Both the position numbers and the translations under genes were made by a program. Shown here piece by piece: positions 61,653-64,000 of a stretch of 64,000 bases of DNA (position 1 is its first letter; every line of letters starts with the position of its first letter). The stretch comes from Massilia sp. YIM B02763 (GTDB taxonomy: Bacteria > Pseudomonadota > Gammaproteobacteria > Burkholderiales > Burkholderiaceae_D). Where the stretch lies: positions 371,095-435,094 of the forward strand of contig NZ_JASNRD010000002.1 of the NCBI RefSeq assembly GCF_030412015.1, read 5' to 3'. The notes beneath the pieces are model-generated. The model searched no databases, had not been told where the DNA came from, and saw only the letters and a list, made by a program, of their open reading frames with translations.

Positions 61653-63050
61653 TTACCGCTGGGGCGACGGGTACGACGCGACGCTGACGTTGCCGTCCTT
61701 GTCGACAGCCTGCACGCCGAAGAAAACATTGTCCTTCGACAGTTTCACCGTCGCCTCCGTCACGTTGCCGACCCATTGCGAACCCTGCCACTGGGCCGCG
61801 GTGGTGTCGCGCCAGACGATGCGGTAGCCGACGACATCCGGTTCCGGGTTCGGCGCCCAGCGCATGGTCGAATCGTTCTCCAGCCTGGTCGTCATCATCT
61901 TGACCTGCTGCGGGGCCGCCGGACCCAGCGCCAGCGTCGCCAGCGCGGCCGCGTTCACGCGCGCCACCTGGGCCGTGTACTTGAAGTCGACGAATTCCGG
62001 CAGGTCGCCGATCTGCTTGGCGCCTTCCTTGCGCACGACCTGGTGCTGGTGGTCGAAGTCCTCGTTCGGCTCGGTGAAGCGCAGCGCCGCGAAGCCCTGC
62101 TCCAGGAAGGGCATGTGGTCGCCGCCGCGCAGGTAGCGGTCGGCGCGCTGGATCACGGACACCTTGAAGTTCGGCACGTAGCGCTCGCCCTGCTCCTTCA
62201 CGTGGCGCGCCAGCTGGCGCGACAGCGAATCGTTCTCGCCGCCCGTGCGCACCAGCGCGCGGTTGGCTTCGCTCAGCTCCCTGGCCGACGGAATGCCTTC
62301 GGCGAACAGGCGCACCTGGGTGTCGTCGACGCGGCCGTCGTCGCTGCGCGAGCTGCCGATGATGTCGTTGGTGAACATGCCGGCGATGTTCATGTTCTTT
62401 TCCTTCGCCGTCCTGGCGAAGTGGGCGGCGCCCAGCAGGCCCTGCTCTTCCGCCGCCACGGTCATGAACACCAGCGTCGCGTCGAAATCGTGCTTCGCCA
62501 TCACGCAAGCCATTTCCATCACGGCGGCCGTGCCCGAGGCGTCGTCGTTGGCGCCCGGCTGGAACGTCGTCGTGTCCATCACGTCGTTGACGCGGGTGTC
62601 GTAGTGGCCGCTGACCACGTACATGCGGTCCTTCGAGGCCGCCTGCTTGCCGGGCAGCGTCGCCACCACGTTGACGATCTCGGTCGGGCGCGAGATGCGT
62701 GCCGACACGGGCGCCACGTGGCTGTCGAAGGCGACCGTCATGCGGGTGCCGGCGCCGCAGCGTTCCAGCTCGGACTTGATCCAGCGGCGCGCGGCGCCGA
62801 TGCCGGTCTTGTCGGAGGTCGTGTCGGACATCGTGTGGCGGGTCTGGAAGCTCACCAGCTTGCGGATGTATCCCTCGATGCGCTGCGGCGAGATCTCGGA
62901 CACGATCTTGTCGACGTCGGGCTGGCGGCGCGCGGTATCCGGCTGGGATCGTGCAGGTTCGGGCTGAGCGGTCTGCGCCACCGCCACCTGCGCCGCGAAT
63001 GCGCAAGACAGGATGAAGGCCAGGCGGGAGGGGGAAAGATGCTGCGTCAT
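61653..63050 (-). CDS. M28 family zinc aminopeptidase with C-terminal FnIII-like domain
   Basis: 465 residues; signal peptide about 1-25 (LSCAFAAQVAVAQTAQ). The M28 metal ligands are visible: His/Asp in YVVSGHYDTRV, Asp in GANDDASGTAAV, Glu pair in VAAEEQGLLGAAHF, Asp in TNDIIGSS and His in RGGDHMPFLEQGF. The last 95 residues (NDSTMRWAPNPEPDVVGYRI, VWRDTT) form a fibronectin-III-like domain, perhaps for surface or substrate binding. It is secreted or periplasmic. Confidence 0.93.
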   Translation of the reverse strand: MTQHLSPSRLAFILSCAFAAQVAVAQTAQPEPARSQPDTARRQPDVDKIVSEISPQRIEGYIRKLVSFQTRHTMSDTTSDKTGIGAARRWIKSELERCGAGTRMTVAFDSHVAPVSARISRPTEIVNVVATLPGKQAASKDRMYVVSGHYDTRVNDVMDTTTFQPGANDDASGTAAVMEMACVMAKHDFDATLVFMTVAAEEQGLLGAAHFARTAKEKNMNIAGMFTNDIIGSSRSDDGRVDDTQVRLFAEGIPSARELSEANRALVRTGGENDSLSRQLARHVKEQGERYVPNFKVSVIQRADRYLRGGDHMPFLEQGFAALRFTEPNEDFDHQHQVVRKEGAKQIGDLPEFVDFKYTAQVARVNAAALATLALGPAAPQQVKMMTTRLENDSTMRWAPNPEPDVVGYRIVWRDTTAAQWQGSQWVGNVTEATVKLSKDNVFFGVQAVDKDGNVSVASYPSPQR

Positions 63051-63167
63051 GGTTTCCTTGGGCTCGTTGTCGTTGTCATGAGGCTCCGGGGGAGGCTTGC
63101 CATCTTCTCATGCATGATGGACGACATGCAGTATTTACGGGCACAAATACGGACACGAATCACCAAC

Positions 63168-63190
63168 AAAAAACCCCGCCGGAGCGGGGT
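63168..63190 (-). terminator. Intrinsic terminator of the helix-hairpin-helix gene
   Basis: On the minus strand, arms CCCCGC and GCGGGG around TCCG are followed by TTTTTT, 25 bp after the stop of the leftward gene. Confidence 0.88.
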
Positions 63191-63215
63191 CGTCGTCAGG
63201 TGCCGCGGGCGCGGC

Positions 63216-63584
63216 TCAGGTCGCGGACTTGGCCGCTTCCGGCTTGGCCGCCGTCTTCGGCTTGGCCGCCTTGTCGTTGGTCTTCGCCGCGTCGGCCTGC
63301 ATGCCGGCGCCTTCCTTGCCCACGCCGTTGACCTGCAGGCCGGCCTCGGACAGCTTGGCGGCGCGCTTGTCGCCCATGCCCTTGATGCGTTTCTGGAAGT
63401 CGCCCCAGTCCTTGAACGGACCGGACTTGCTGCGCTCCTCGAGGATCGTCTTGGACATGCTCGGGCCGATTCCCTTGATGCCGTCCAGGGCGGCGGCGTC
63501 GGCCTTGTTGACGTCCACCTGGGCGAACGCGAACCCCGTCGATGCCGCGAACGCGGCGACGGCAAGCATCAGTTTCTTGATCAT
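63216..63584 (-). CDS. ComEA-like helix-hairpin-helix protein
   Basis: 122 residues from ATG 63584, behind GGAGAA; a longer in-frame start at 63686 would run through a REP doublet and is rejected. Signal peptide MIKKLMLAVAAFAASTGFAFA, then VDVNKADAAALDGIKGIGPSM and FQKRIKGMGDKRAAKL, the two helix-hairpin-helix motifs of the ComEA DNA-binding domain. The tail is Ala/Lys-rich. Small secreted members of this type bind DNA in the periplasm and take part in DNA uptake, but no other competence gene is present here. Confidence 0.88.
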   Translation of the reverse strand: MIKKLMLAVAAFAASTGFAFAQVDVNKADAAALDGIKGIGPSMSKTILEERSKSGPFKDWGDFQKRIKGMGDKRAAKLSEAGLQVNGVGKEGAGMQADAAKTNDKAAKPKTAAKPEAAKSAT

Positions 63585-63681
63585 GTAGTTTTCTCCATTG
63601 GCGTTGAAAAGACGGCAAAAAATGCCGCCAGCAACGATAACGCCAATGGAGAATGGGGCCTTGATGCGGCTCGCGACAATG

Positions 63682-63765
63682 GTCATCCCCGCGCAGGCGG
63701 GGATCCAAGTTTCAAGGACGGCGACGGCGCGTGCAAAATCGGGGCCCCGCCTGCGCGGGGATGAC
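63682..63765. repeat. REP doublet, copy 5
   Basis: An 84 bp inverted pair (left GTCATCCCCGCGCAGGCGG, right CCTGCGCGGGGATGAC) with ATCC/GGAT instead of the GTCC form of the other copies, between the HhH gene promoter and the end of rfaE1. Confidence 0.87.
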
Positions 63766-63773
63766 GTGATGGA

Positions 63774-64000
63774 TCAGGAATTGCCGTCGTTGCTGCGGCG
63801 GCGCTGCGCGAACAGCTCGTCGCGGGTGACGGTCGCCGTGCCCAGCTTGCCGACGACGATGCCGCCGGCGCGGTTGGCGGTGGCCAGCGCCTCGTCCAGC
63901 GGGGCGCCGGCGCCCAGCATGGCGGCCATGGTGGCGATCACGGTGTCGCCCGCGCCGGAGACGTCGAACACCTCGCGCGCGTCGGCGTGCACGTGCAGCA
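63774..64000 (-). CDS. rfaE1: D-glycero-beta-D-manno-heptose-7-phosphate kinase (C-terminal part)
   Basis: The last 75 codons of a leftward gene whose start lies beyond the window edge. The PfkB-family second signature with the catalytic Asp is clear: [19 protein letters not shown], followed by [20 protein letters not shown] and TVTRDELF. This match is to the kinase (RfaE domain I/HldA type); there is no adenylyltransferase domain after it, so the protein is the split form. It belongs to lipopolysaccharide heptose synthesis. Confidence 0.88.
   Translation of the reverse strand, partial: LHVHADAREVFDVSGAGDTVIATMAAMLGAGAPLDEALATANRAGGIVVGKLGTATVTRDELFAQRRRSNDGNS

Overview
The window looks like chromosomal DNA of a GC-rich betaproteobacterium, most likely of the Oxalobacteraceae (Massilia/Duganella/Janthinobacterium type). 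This rests on an exosortase-B-type exopolysaccharide locus with epsF, epsE, epsD and epsL, the block xseA / exbB-exbD-lpxK-Trm112-kdsB-adk, and dispersed REP doublets. The placement is inferred from gene content and style; no 16S gene is present. There are no phage structural genes, transposases, rRNA genes or CRISPR arrays.

Layout. 1-9.0 kb: leftward exopolysaccharide locus (chain-length protein, outer-membrane export protein, EpsD, GDP-fucose synthesis, priming glycosyltransferase, EpsL, CPBP-type protease). 9.1-11.2 kb: Uup and tRNA-Arg(CCT). 11.7-14.7 kb: SulP transporter fused to a beta-carbonic anhydrase, then a DedA protein. 14.6-22.9 kb: an ASCH-like gene and three signalling genes (two hybrid histidine kinases around a response regulator). 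22.9-28.9 kb: gamma-glutamyltransferase, a 3-hydroxyacyl-CoA dehydrogenase behind a LiuR-like operator, a Pro-rich secreted protein, a CoA-transferase/hydrolase and a cytoplasmic DsbA-like protein. 29.3-33.2 kb: leftward lipid A/Kdo/ExbBD operon with adk. 33.2-34.4 kb: a 1.1 kb gene-free repeat array. 34.4-38.5 kb: xseA, sodB and an S9 peptidase. 38.7-42.7 kb: an RstA/RstB-like pair whose two genes are separated by a leftward mipA operon. 42.7-46.7 kb: two DsbA paralogues around a one-TM protein, then btuB under a cobalamin riboswitch. 47.1-52.5 kb: M1 peptidase plus membrane partner, an extradiol dioxygenase, a GC-poor acyltransferase. 52.6-59.6 kb: a circularly permuted GTPase, an HDAC-like deacetylase, and the MoxR / DUF58 / transglutaminase / MltB operon. 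59.6-64 kb: a small HTH protein with a long AT-rich leader, cysM, an M28 peptidase, a helix-hairpin-helix protein, and the end of rfaE1.

The strongest unexplained signal is the array at 33257-34369. Seven divergent copies of a roughly 35 bp imperfect palindrome each carry a DnaA-box-like core (TGTGGATAA or a close variant). Each is followed by a variable stretch of constant length (17 or 18 bp) and then a second conserved AT-rich module beginning AAGTNNTTGAT; most units end in a small hairpin. The array lies in the divergent gap between exbB and xseA. Other points of note are the cobalamin riboswitch in front of the TonB receptor, a DUF58 protein that has lost the core of its family motif, a shared 14-mer at matching positions upstream of the two-component pair, five REP doublets of 77-86 bp, and several alternative (TTG/GTG) start codons.
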